This document shows positions 13,601 through 25,100 of a stretch of 64,000 nucleotides of DNA, piece by piece (the first letter of the stretch is position 1; each line of letters opens with the position of its first letter). The stretch is taken from NCBI RefSeq assembly GCF_901709675.1, contig NC_051098.1, positions 6,511,000 through 6,574,999 on the forward strand, written 5' to 3'. The notes beneath the pieces are model-generated. The model worked only from the letters and a program-made list of their open reading frames with translations. It had not been told where the DNA came from and did no database searches. Position numbers and translations under genes: made by a program. The DNA comes from Syngnathus acus (Eukaryota; Chordata; Actinopteri; Syngnathiformes; Syngnathidae).

Positions 13601-14998
13601 TGTACATATATTATGGTTTTGTAAATGATTAATGATTTCTGTACTTGCCACATGATAGGTGTTGGATTAAATCGACTAAATGAAATGAAATGCACCGCCC
13701 GCCACTGGCTTTAAGAATGCATACATTCCTGTGCTAGTGGTAGTTTACAGTTACGTATAACTGCAATGCATTGGACTGAGGGGTTCCCTTTTCCTTACTG
13801 TGTGACTAACGACATCTAGGTTCAAAGTTGAGCAGAAAATGGACCTGAAAGAAACTCTGCAGGAGCTCGGAATAAAGAGCATCTTCACTAAGGATGCTGA
13901 TCTCTCTGCAATGACTGGTGAGGCTTTATGAATCATCAGACATATAGGACCAATAAAATGATCTTTAAATCAAATCAGTCTGGTTGCTATAACTGCAAAG
14001 TAAGTCTGTATTCAAAGTTGGTTCATTATTTGTGTTGATTTGCTGCACTGAAGTAGCCTCCAGTACTTGCTGAGGTAACCAAGGTAACTGCCATTGAGTG
14101 GGCAGGTTGAAACTGTCGCATGCCCTTGCAAAAATAGATTCAGTGAGAGAAACACAAGTACAGCATATGTAGCTGTATATGGGGAAATGATCACATGTAA
14201 ATTGGGTGAGGGGGTAGATCCCTGTAGTGCCACTCACCGTAGCACACATTATTTTAACGTCTCTGATGGATGCAAATCCAAGTAACGATCTTCGCTTGGT
14301 CTCTGTACGATTGTTTCAGGCAGGAAGGAGCTTTATATTGACAGGGCAGTGCAGAAAGCCTACCTGGAGGTGACTGAGGAAGGAGCCGAGGGAGCTGTCG
14401 GATCAGGTAGATTTTGATATTCCAGTCCAGCCCACACTGGTACGATTAAGAATGGTACATGCGGATTTGGTTTGTATTTATGAGCAAGGTGATAACTGCG
14501 TCATCTAAGTATAAATTGTATGATGAGTGGGACCCCGGATTCTAAAGTCTAATCCTTTTGGATTGTTCATGTTTTTCTATTCATCGGTTCATCAGTATGC
14601 ATACTCTGCATACGTAATCCAGTCTGAGATTTTAAATGAAACAAACAGTTGCTGGTTTTCCAAAATGTTGAACTGTAAACACTGCCGTCTTCTGGTGGTA
14701 AATGATGTTTTCGCTTCAGGGTCTTCTCATTGTCTATCACACAGGAATTATTGCCCAGACCAGGACTCTGGTGCTGTACCCCCAAGTCATGGCTGATCAC
14801 CCATTCTTTTTCATCATCAGAAATCGGAGAACAGGTACTTGAGTACGCGTGCGTGCCTGTGTGAGTTTGTAACGCGACAGATCGTATTACTTTGTGTAAA
14901 AACGCGTTTGTGTCCCTTCAGGGTCTATCCTCTTCATGGGCAGGGTCCTGACCCCTGAAGTCATCGAGCCTAATGACCATGACTTTGACTCCGTGTAA
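10629..14998 (+). CDS. serpini1: Neuroserpin (serpin family I member 1)
   Basis: Secreted serine-protease inhibitor of neurons, mainly against tissue plasminogen activator. Eight coding exons: 10629-10899, 11245-11475, 11551-11745, 13022-13226, 13820-13917, 14320-14406, 14745-14834 and 14922-14998. All phases close, giving 417 residues (human 410). Residues 1-26 are a signal peptide ([14 protein letters not shown] core). Serpin landmarks follow: NIVFSPLS, the LINAVYF-like [24 protein letters not shown], then [10 protein letters not shown] and the breach/shutter segment [20 protein letters not shown]. The reactive loop reads [18 protein letters not shown], so the P1 arginine of neuroserpin is kept while P1' is Thr. 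The C-terminus ends HDFDSV where mammals end HDFEEL. Start chosen as the only ATG giving a signal peptide after an acceptor. It is head to head with pdcd10, as in mammals. Confidence 0.97.
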
Positions 14999-15690
14999 TC
15001 TCTGATGTCACTCATTCTCAGCCAATCAGATTAATCCCACCTCTTCTATCAACATCTGCATCACCTGTATTTTATCAAGATGTATCAAGTATTGATTATG
15101 CTATTCGTATATTGGTAAAAGACATGTGTGTTTTGATACAGAAAGCTCTATGGATGTAGAGACACAGAGGGTTAAATTGTAAATATTCTCTAGTTACGTA
15201 AGTAATGGAGAGTATCGTATGCGAGCACACATGATATTCATGCAGAACCACGTTTTAGTTTATCCGCTTTATTCTCACGCACGCACAATCCACAAGAACG
15301 TTCGATTCTCTTCTTTTCAAACATATTAACACGATAACATCTGTACCTTGTGTTGCACTTTAATGTATTTGAATATGCTCCGTAATTATTGTGGCGAAAA
15401 CACGCAATCTTCAGTCTTAGTAATGAACATCCAGCAGACCATGATCGTATTGTTTTATACACTGTAGGCACACGATTAAACTGCCTATAATATGCCTTAT
15501 CACATGCAAGTGGTTAATCAAGCCTTGCTGGGCATCTCACAGGTGAGCTGAGGAGACTGCAGAGTTGCCATAGAGACCAACTGCGGCTTGCTTCGCACAC
15601 TGCAAAAAAAGTCCACTGCACCAATTTTGGGCTGTACATATTTAAGGAGACAATAATACCAGCTGTATACACTCTTATAATCAATAAAAA
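14999..15690 (+). other. serpini1: serpini1 3'UTR with candidate poly(A) signals
   Basis: Follows the stop codon at 14998. Candidate signals are ATTAAA at about 15475 and AATAAA at 15683-15688; neither can be chosen without transcripts. No other gene seen. Confidence 0.5.
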
Positions 15691-15879
15691 GATGAATGAT
15701 ATTATGTTTGTTTTTTTGTGATATACGGTTTTATGTATGATACAAAGCACCTTTCGTGATCCATTTTCACTGCTCAAGTACACATTCTAAGTAGTGTAGT
15801 GGAAATGCACACAATAAGATGATAATCTGATATAATAGTTCCTATTTTATCTTTCTTACCTTGTGTCAATCCACAATCC

Positions 15880-16105
15880 GCTTTTCCCCAAAAGGGTCAT
15901 ATGTCGGCTGGCTGGACCTTGGACTGCTCAACAGTCAATTGCAAGGCACATATGATATGGACAAGGAACCATTCACACTCACATTGGCACCGATGGACAG
16001 TTGATGTCTTCAGTTTATCTAACTTTTATGTTTTTGGAATGTGTTATAAGCTGGTGTACCCGGAGAAACCCACACGGGAACAAACATACAAACTCCACAT
16101 ATGAA
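15880..16105 (+). repeat. Fish interspersed repeat fragment
   Basis: Degraded copy with the ordered modules CAATTGCAAGGCACATAT, ACCATTCACACTCACATT, GTTTTTGGAATGTG, GTACCCGGAGAAACCCACAC and CAAACTCCACA, the 3' half of the same family as 39890-40150 and 62470-62660. Confidence 0.75.
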
Positions 16106-16468
16106 GGATGGTAGGTGTGAAGCAGACATGACCAAAAAGGGTGGATGAAGATCTTGTTATACATTTTAATCATTATGCGAATGCCCAATAAATGAGGATC
16201 TTAAAACACATTAAAATGTTGAAACAGTATTGATGACACGAATTCAGAGCTGAGGAAGCCTCTAGTAACATGAGATATGAGGTAGCAGCAGCAGCCATTA
16301 TATAACAAAGAAGGCAACTCAGGGCAAAGAAAACATTTCTCATGTCTATTAACTTCCTCTCATCTCTTCCTAGTTAAGGTAGTCAAAATGTCAAATTCGA
16401 TTATTTTTCACTTTGACATTCTGTTATACCAACCTTGTAATATTTTCCACCTTCCTCACTTGAGCACG

Positions 16469-16481
16469 GTTGCTAGGCAAC
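16469..16481. promoter_or_regulatory. RFX X-box in the promoter of the LRR gene
   Basis: GTTGCTAGGCAAC is a perfect inverted repeat of GTTGC around a TAG core, which is the form bound by RFX transcription factors in ciliary gene promoters. It lies about 200 bp upstream of the start codon at 16684 and just before the presumed first exon, the usual place for a functional X-box. Binding itself is inferred. Confidence 0.65.
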
Positions 16482-16683
16482 ACAGGAGCACCAGTCCTGT
16501 AGCACTAGGAGTGGCGTCTCACCTGACTGAGGCACTACGGGAGCAGGAGGAAAGTTAGTCGCGGAGAACGCCAACACAAGATTTTGCCTTCATGGGTCAC
16601 GACTGCACCTTCGCACGGCCCAATGGTACGACTCGCAATGTGTTGTTAAAGGCTGGCAGAGTTCACCAGCACACGATTGGGAC

Positions 16684-19600
16684 ATGTCGGAAAGGTGAGC
16701 CCACGCTAATATTGTTTGATGCCAAACATCAGTTAACGCTTAAACTTTTAATCATTTTATTTTTATATAATTTCCTATAAGTCTGCACAATAGGAAAGTC
16801 ATTATTTTATATTTTGGCATTTAAACAAGTTTAAGATTGGGACCAGGCATTTAAACAGCCCAGTTAAACCACAAATTAAGTTTGGAATTTGTAATGTAGT
16901 TTGTGATGTAGATTTTCAAGTTTATAACAATACCAGTTTTTTTTATTTCTTAAAAAACATACACATTTTAAAGTATTGATTTATTTAATTGCGTAAATCT
17001 GCCTGATTAATTAAGCCTTATCTAATATTTGAAGTGGGCATAAAGTTAATAGATAACTAAGGCTCAAAATAATTTATTTTGCACTTTGAAATCAATGTAA
17101 TAAATTATAAAAGGGCACACAGACTATTATAAACCAGTGACAGACCTCCTCAGGTAACGCAGGCTGTAACTCAACCACTCGCCTGGTGGTCAGGTTCTGA
17201 CTCCAGAGCTTCCGTGACAGCACATGCACTTCTCCTTCTCCTTTCAGTTCTTCTGGTGTGAACACTCTCAGCGACAGCCTCCCCAAATCCTACTTGTCCC
17301 ATTACTCTGAGCTCGGTGTGGCACACTTGCCCGCCTCCGTGCACCGGAGTCCTGATTCTGGACTTGGATCGACACCTGTAAGTCACTGACAGAAACACAG
17401 ATATGGGAATTGTTAATATCTTCTGATATACTTCCTTCCCGTATACGATATTTATTTTACGATATTTACTATTTACAGATCCCCTTTTCTTCTGGCCTTC
17501 TGTTTGCTGTTTCATCCTAAAAAGTATTCTCAGTACAATAATTTATGTTTTGTTTGATTTTTTTTTTCATGAAGATCCAATTGGTCCAATTCTCACCACT
17601 GCTTTATTTTATTTTGATGAAGCTCAAAAATAGATAATTGTTAATTTTGTTCAAATAAAATTTAATTAGAATAAATAAATAAATAAATATTACTCCCCAC
17701 CCTTGTTGAAAATATGTGATATGACTAGCAGAAAGTGTCTGGAGCAGGCACCAACTTGCTCTAATTTCATCATGGCGAGATATACTAAATAATCTTAATG
17801 AATGTTTATGCTTCTTGAACGTTGGGGTATTTTGATAAGAGTGTCGCAGACATGTTAGAACACCCAAGAACTGTTTCAAATTGCGGGAAAATGCATTACA
17901 GTATGACTCCCTTAGGGAGACATAAAAATGAATCATGGATTTTGTATGCTGTGTTTTAAAAATGGAGTGTGTTTATTCTACAATTGCAATATTTTGTCAT
18001 GCTTCATCTCAGTGTGAAACAGCGTCAAAAGGGAGCACTTGTGTGGGCAGTCTAGAGTTACATGAGGAGGTTGAAAGGTCAGCGAGGGAGTGACAAAGCA
18101 CTCCATTAACCACTAAGCCAAATAGTCTCATATTTTATAGCACTGCATGAATAGAACTACTATATTAATATTTACTAGACATGATAGCACAATTACTGAG
18201 AATTTACAGCCTCATAAGAACTTTTACAAGAAAGAGTTTGGTCAAAAGTGTTTTTTTTTTCTCCTTACTCTAGTCTAGGGCCTCTGGGACTCTTAACCTG
18301 AACTCATTTGGATTGCAAATGAAGAGAGTGGAGTACCTTTGTGGGAACCAACAAATTCTAAAACATGCAGCTGTTCACACTCACTGGCCAATGTTGACAT
18401 TGAGGGAATAACATTTTATTCGACTCCCATTGTTAATAAAAAAATATATATATTCATCATGAGGGCTAGTTATATTTCAGGGGTACTGAGGTAGTTGATA
18501 TGTAAACTTAGGATCGCTCCGCTGTGAGGCACATGTGCTAACCACTAAATCACTGTGCTCCCCAGTTGAGAATGCCTAAAAAGGGTCTAAATACCTAATA
18601 AAATGCATAAAGTCACTCTGAGTGAACATTTCTACTGAGGTAACATCAAGTAACAAGCACATTGCTGCTCTAATGGGCATTTATGGTTCATTAAAGTGCT
18701 TTGTGCCATCTTCTGCCATTTTCTACTGCTCGTCCTTCTTTCCACCAATACGTCCTAGCTGAAATGACATATACATACTTCTGATACTTGGCAGTTTTTC
18801 ATTCCTTTTACTCTTTGTTCATTATTTGCTTCATTATTCTATTAGCATACAGTACATGTATGTTTTAGGTGGAAGCTTTATATATAATAAGGCTGCATTA
18901 AACCACACGTGAAAAAATATACAGTTTGATGAGGAATCACAATCCGCAATTTGAGGACAGTTATGTTGAGTGATTTCATGCCTCAACCCCAACACGAGTT
19001 TCTTTTTTTTTTTTTGCACACAGCTTCCAGCCAGCCGCTTCCGGTTTGCCTCGTGGCATCACTTGCCACAGTGTGACCTCACCGGAGATCAGCTGACCTG
19101 CCCCAGGGTTCGAGAAGGTGTGCCTCAATATGACATACTAATTGTGGTTGGACTTTACAGTGGAGTATACCTGCATTGCATTATATTGAAATCATTATTA
19201 TTTTAAAGGTGTATCATTTATGGCGAGTGAATGTTTTTGTCACAGTCCCCTTTTGAACAGTGGCCAAACTAAAATAATAAGATAATATAAATATGCAATT
19301 TTCGTGTAATAGTTCCTATGTGTGTTTATCAAATAAAAATACTTCAAATGTTTTGCATACATGCACACAGGGAGGGTTATGTTTTGTCATCTAACGCAAT
19401 TCAACTCGACTTGCTGTCACCCAAAGGGCCATCCGATGACGAGCTCATCCAAAGAGAGGCCTGTGTGGATAGAAGGAGGAGGAAGCGGAGGAGAGAGGAG
19501 GAAGGGCAGAGTTGGGAAGAAAGAAGACAAGAGAACTGGGAAAACTGTCTAGTGAGTCATGACACTTTTTGTGTACTGTGCGACATGACTAAAGATAAGT

Positions 19601-20464
19601 TCTACCCCTCTAACTGCTGCCTCCTCTCCAAAGGAGCTGAATCTCTCCTACCAAGATTTGGGCGACGATTTCCAGGAACAAAACTTCCTCCGCATTCTGC
19701 GCAGGTTGATACGCGTGGAGCAACTCCAGCTGGTCAACAACTCTCTCAGCAACCTGAGTTCTGTCTGTCTGCCAAGGTACAGCAAAGAGGAGCATCACTT
19801 CCTTCCTCAGTAACAGCCTCGTGCAAAATAAAACAAACACACTTTCCTTTCGGCTATTTTCAGGTGCAGGATACTAAATCTGCACCGGAACCATCTGGTG
19901 TCTTTACACCAGTTGCCAAAGCTTCCGGTCGTGGAGCAACTTTGCTTGTCCGAGAATGCCATCAGCTCCCTGGAAGGATTGAATGCATTGAGGAACAGTC
20001 CTCTGCGATCTCTAAACTTGACCCTCAATCCAGTGACCTTCTTTCAGGACTACCGTGCACGGTGAGGAACTCAAAACAAAACAAAATTGGTTGCCAGTCA
20101 ATTGCAAATCAAATACTGTAGGACAGCCCGTTAAACACGTTTGTAGAAGAGGTTAATGTAATAAATGCCCCCAAATTTTCATTATATTCCTTCAATAAGA
20201 GCACTAGTACACTTATTGCAGGAATAAATTGAAAATTTGGGCGCATTTATTATAGTAACAGTCTGGCGTCCTCATGATTTTTTATTTAAAGGCTGCATGC
20301 TCCAATTAGGTTAGGCCCTCTCCGACTCTGTTTTCTGCCTACACAGAGTGTTCTCTTTCTTGCCAAATCTTGAGATCCTGGATGGAGTTCCGATGCTGCC
20401 AGAAGACCAGCTGCACACTGGGTTTCAATTCCCACAAATCACGAGGATGTGCAACATTTTGTGA
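16684..20464 (+). CDS. Small leucine-rich-repeat protein, family not identified
   Basis: Seven coding exons: 16684-16694 (ATGTCGGAAAG, start deduced from phase), 17248-17377, 19024-19117, 19371-19551, 19634-19776, 19864-20061 and 20347-20464, about 291 residues. The first ~150 residues are Ser/Pro-rich then strongly basic/acidic ([11 protein letters not shown]). The C-terminal half is leucine-rich repeats: [49 protein letters not shown] and SLNLTLNPV, closed by an LRR cap ([12 protein letters not shown]). No signal peptide or membrane segment. All junctions close in phase except 19117/19371, which is one base off with the obvious sites; the true donor may be a cryptic site (for example GTGTGA inside the third exon) or the sequence may have an indel. 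A poly(A) signal AATAAA is at 20782. The X-box promoter suggests a ciliary role by inference; I do not recognise the named orthologue. Confidence 0.75.
20158..20255. mobile_element. Palindromic MITE-like insertion, about 98 bp
   Basis: Two arms of about 40 bp are near-perfect inverted repeats (AATAAATGC, CCCAAATTTTCA, then ATTCC and CAATAAG on the left match the reverse complement on the right) with a loop near 20200-20210. It sits in the last intron of the LRR gene. No coding capacity. Confidence 0.75.
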
Positions 20465-22122
20465 CATTTTCCAGAGATGGATATGTGCTCTGCAGACTTT
20501 ACATTTACTCAGAGGAGGGGGAAAAAAACTCTTTTTTTACCTTAAGTATGCCACAACTGCTGCCAAAACCAACCTAGAATACACGAGCAGGCATTTTTGT
20601 TGGAGGTTTGAGCAATTATGGTCACGTCTGCCTGACAATAACGAAATTTGGTAAAAAGAAACATGTTGAGAAGGCCTTCAGGAGATAACAAGGCTAATCG
20701 ACTACATTACCTGTCATTAGCTTCGCCTGTTTACATGGTTGTTTTTACATAGATATATAAACCTTTTAGGATAGTGACTGGAATAAAAGTATTTATATAA
20801 AAAATAAAAAAATAAAAAAAAGTGATTTGATAAAAATGTGTTTTGGAATTGTTTCATCCGAACCTCAGTTTTCCACTGCTCATCCTATTTAGGGTCATGG
20901 TCGACCCAACTTTGGGGTTAGGGTACCAAATTTCCGTCCAAACCTGTACTGTAATTTATTCAATGAAGTCTTCATGTGGTATGGGAGAGCTCATTAACAC
21001 TGCAGCGGTGAAATTAAATGCAGAAGACAAGGTTTAAGTCAGGGGCTTTGCGACCAGTAGGGACTAGTGTTAAAATGTAATCATCGGAAGTTGTTTTATG
21101 ATAATTTTCCCCCTAATATTATGGGCAGGCAAAAGATCACCACTTAAAGCTGCAGTCTCGTCACAGCAGAATTAATATTTTGTACAGTTAATAATAAAAA
21201 GGAAATTGGCATGTTTTGCATAGCTTAACTCTTACATTAGGCAATACCATAAACATCCTCTGACCCTTTGAAATGTCATGACACTGTCTTATATAAATTA
21301 TGTTGTGAATAGTGTTATATGACATTATATATTATATATATATTGTCATAGACAAAATATTAACATCCAATATAATGACATTTCAAAATAACATTAACAA
21401 GTAGTGAAATCAATTACCGTGGCAAACAAAATACAACTGAAATCTTTATTCCACACAAAACATTCAGTTGACAAAATATCGGTCATTAAAATCCCACTTT
21501 TGCTTCAAATACAGTTGAAAAATATACAAAAAGACAGCATCATTTTATTGTACATTGTAATGAAAATTGCATCGGATTTGTTGACGGAAAATTTTAAAAA
21601 GGTGGACAGTGTATGATAAGGCAGAAATTTCTTGTTACATGCCATCTTTCCATATGCTATACGTTTGAAAATGCAAAATGAGAAATCTGAATGGAAAGGC
21701 ACATGTCCGTGTGACAAACTTGGCTTGAAATTGCACCTTGCTTGATTGTCAAAGGCGTCACAATCAATCAATAATAAATAAAAGAACAAGTGATTGATTG
21801 GAATACCAGATGAACATTTTACTGACCTTTTTAAACAAAGAATATTAACTTATCTTTTTGACTTTACAGCCATCTTGCTGAAAGTACATTCTTTGCATGT
21901 GTAGAAGGTATGAATATAAAAAAAACATTATACAGCATGTAAAACCATCCTCACCAATTACATTCCGTTCAATTGCACAGTGAAAGCGGATCGGTTCCAA
22001 CAAAAGCCTTCGCCATCTCCAGGAGTTCGATCCCAATCGTCCTTCTTGGAGTCTTGAGTGGATGGCTGTTGGCTTCATTTTTGGGAATGGAGACGACGAA
22101 CTTCTCAGTGTTTCTTTCAGAT
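20465..22122. other. Convergent 3' ends of the LRR gene and golim4
   Basis: Holds the LRR gene 3'UTR (poly(A) signal AATAAA at 20782) and the golim4 3'UTR read on minus (TTTATT at 21445-21450, i.e. AATAAA on minus). The genes are tail to tail with under 1 kb between likely poly(A) sites. An AT-rich stretch lies at 21310-21360, and a fish repeat fragment at about 20875-20925. No further gene seen. Confidence 0.55.
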
Positions 22123-25100
22123 TTACATTTCCGCCCGTCGAACGGTTCCCTTGTCTCGACCGGGCCCCTCTTCCTCGTAATTCTCTTCCTCAGGGTCTTT
22201 GCCGTGAGGCTCTCTCTTGTGTGGTCCCTGCATACGAGTGCATCTCACTGCCACTTACGTCATAACAAGCAAATGACATTTTAAAACCATTTGGCACGAA
22301 ACTGAGGCTGACAATGTCAACATACTACCGTGGTGTATTTGGATGTACGGAGCAAATACTACATAACCTTTTGCAGGCTGTGATGTTAAAACGCGACTAC
22401 CCACCCAACAACATAGAAAAATTGTATACCAAGTAACCGACCTGTTCTGTGTTCTCCTCAATATATGTCTCCTCCTCATCCTCCTCCAGTTTGTCCTCGC
22501 TCTCCTTCTCACCAGCAATGTCCTCCTGAGCCTTTTAGATCAGAGACGCATGACATAAGTGACTCATGTCGTGGCATTAGGCAATTAAAAAAAGATAAAC
22601 CATGTTACAAAAAATACATTGGAAGTAAGACATGGGATGCCTTTTTGACATTTGCCTAAACAGAATATGAACGATCAGATAAATGGCGTGCACATTTGGT
22701 CAGGTTCATATGAGCATTCAAACTTTCAGCTCAAGTACAATTAAAGTTTAATTGTTTAATTAACTGACAGCCCACCACTCATTAAACAAGTAAATAGATT
22801 CTTTATAAATTCTTTAGAGAAAAAAAAAATCCTATTATGCCAGTCTCATATAACCATAACTAACAAATGGTGGTGTTATCACCTCCTCCTCAGCGTCCTC
22901 CTGATACTGGTCATCTGGATTGTCCTCCTGCTGATCTGGGTTTCCAGCAATCTGGAGAGAGACGCACACACGTGGGCTCACATGATGTCATATGTCCACT
23001 TGGATTGTTACCCTTTCAAGCAATACCATCTCCCTTTTGGCTATATTCCAATTCTTCTCAGTGCATCAACTCACCACCAGCTCGTCCTCCATAGCAGGAT
23101 TCTCGGGGCCTTCGTGTGAGTCTTCGTGCTTGGCTTTTGCCGGCTCCTCCTCCTCTTCTTCTTCCTCCAGAACGTCATCCTTCTTAACACGATGATGTGA
23201 CTGGTCTTCCTCTGCTTCTTCAAATTCGTCCTCTCCCTGGTTGTTAGGATCATCCTCGGGGTCCAGTTCGCCGCCACCGATGGCACCCTGTGGTAGAGTA
23301 AAAGGCAGAGGGGAACTAAACACACTTGTTTCACCTTTGCTGTTGGAATCTGTTTTTTCACCCAATTTCCTGTTGGAAACTTTCAAACTGGTGTGTGCAT
23401 GCAAAACAAAGTTAGGCCTGACGAGCTTGATATAACAAGGACAAAGAAATCACCTGCTGATGTGGCATCTTCATGCCACCGTGTAACAAGACAGAATGTT
23501 TCTCTGTGGGAAAAAAAAAAAAGAAGAAACAAATAAACTCCTCTGACAAAGTTTCAAAAACATACTAGATGTGAATATTACGTTTTACCTTCTTTACTAT
23601 CAGTGTGATGCATTTCTCGTTGGTCTAGATCATGGTCCATGTCTTCATACTCGGCCTTCTTCCTGAGAACAAAGACATAAAACACAGCTCATCCCAGAAC
23701 TCCTAAAATGTCTTAGGAATGGCACTTTTCGACTTAAAATGTGTTAATTTGCGGTCCAAACATGCCTGTCGTGATCACATTGTCACTGGCTGCATGCATC
23801 TGTCTGTGAGTTTGTCTGACCTTTGTTGCTCCTCTCTTAGCAGCTGCTCCCGTCGGTCAGCCTCCTGATGCTGCTGCTTCTCCCTCTCCTGTTCTTCCTT
23901 CAGCTTTGCCTCCCTCTCCCTCAGCACCTTCTCTCTCTGGGCCTGCAGGGAGTCCTGTCGCATTTGGATCAAGCGGCGCTCTTCGGCCTTCAGAACTTCC
24001 AGGCGCTGCTGCTCCTGCTGCTGCTCATAAGCGGATTTGGCACGCTCCACCCCTTGCTGTGGCTTCTGAAATACATATTTATTTTCATCTTATAATTATG
24101 TAAGACACAGGTGCATCATACCTCCTAGGGGAAATTTAAAAATGAAACAAGAAGTGGAAGAAATTACTTTTCAACAACTTGTTTTGGGGTAGAAGCTAAT
24201 TGAGTTGCGTGGTAGGTTTGTCTTTAAAAAAAATTGCAGTTATTGACTGTGAAACATGCTCAGAATTATGACGTTCAGATGAGTAAACTGATTCTGACAA
24301 GTAGCTGATGTTTCTGGCTGTCCAAGGCGTTTTCGTCTGGCTGTTCCAGTTCTTGCTCGCTTTCATCATCTTCCCGTTGCTCCTCCCGCTGTTGATCGGG
24401 GTCCTCCTCCTCTAGCTTTTGAGGCTGTCCTGCTTGGGCCATTTCTTCCTCAGCCAGCTCCCTCTTCCTCTCTGCATCTCCCTCCTCATCTTTCTCTGAC
24501 GTGGTGGGGTGAGACTGGACTTTGGGCTCTTGCTGATCCAACTGAAACAAAATTTTGATGTGAACACACGTTTTTTGTTGGGTAAGCCTAGAGGGGGGGA
24601 AAAAAATACTATCAAATTACCCTGGACGCAGTATCATGGTGATCCTCTTTCAGTACAGGCACCTCCTCATTTGGCTGCTTCAATACAAAGGCCTGCTGGG
24701 ACTTTGGATCTGGTTGCTGGAGCACAGAGTTTTGCTCAGGCTGTCTCATGTTTGGTGCCTTGTTAAGGGACTCCTTCAGCTCTTTGTATTCATTAACTTG
24801 TACCTACAATAGCAGCACCACAGGGTTTAAACAGACATGTCACGAGAGAAGAGATTGATGTGATCTTAGAAATGTCTCTGAACTGTGAAATGCATTACAG
24901 TAATCCCTCGCTACATCGCGGTTCGATTATCGCGGCTTCAGTACATCGCAGACTTGACTTAGACTAGTATTTGACATTAACAATTGTGTTATATTAATTT
25001 TATAGTGCTATATTGTTATATTAATATCAACACAGTGGCTAGATCTTAAGTCTTATTTTCATACCATACTGTTTTTATGAACCCATTTAACTGTTGCCTA

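Noticed and set aside
16592-16780. 62-codon frame starting MGHDCTFARPNG at the LRR gene's first exon
   Set aside because: It cannot join the next exon in frame; the ATG at 16684 does. At most an upstream ORF.
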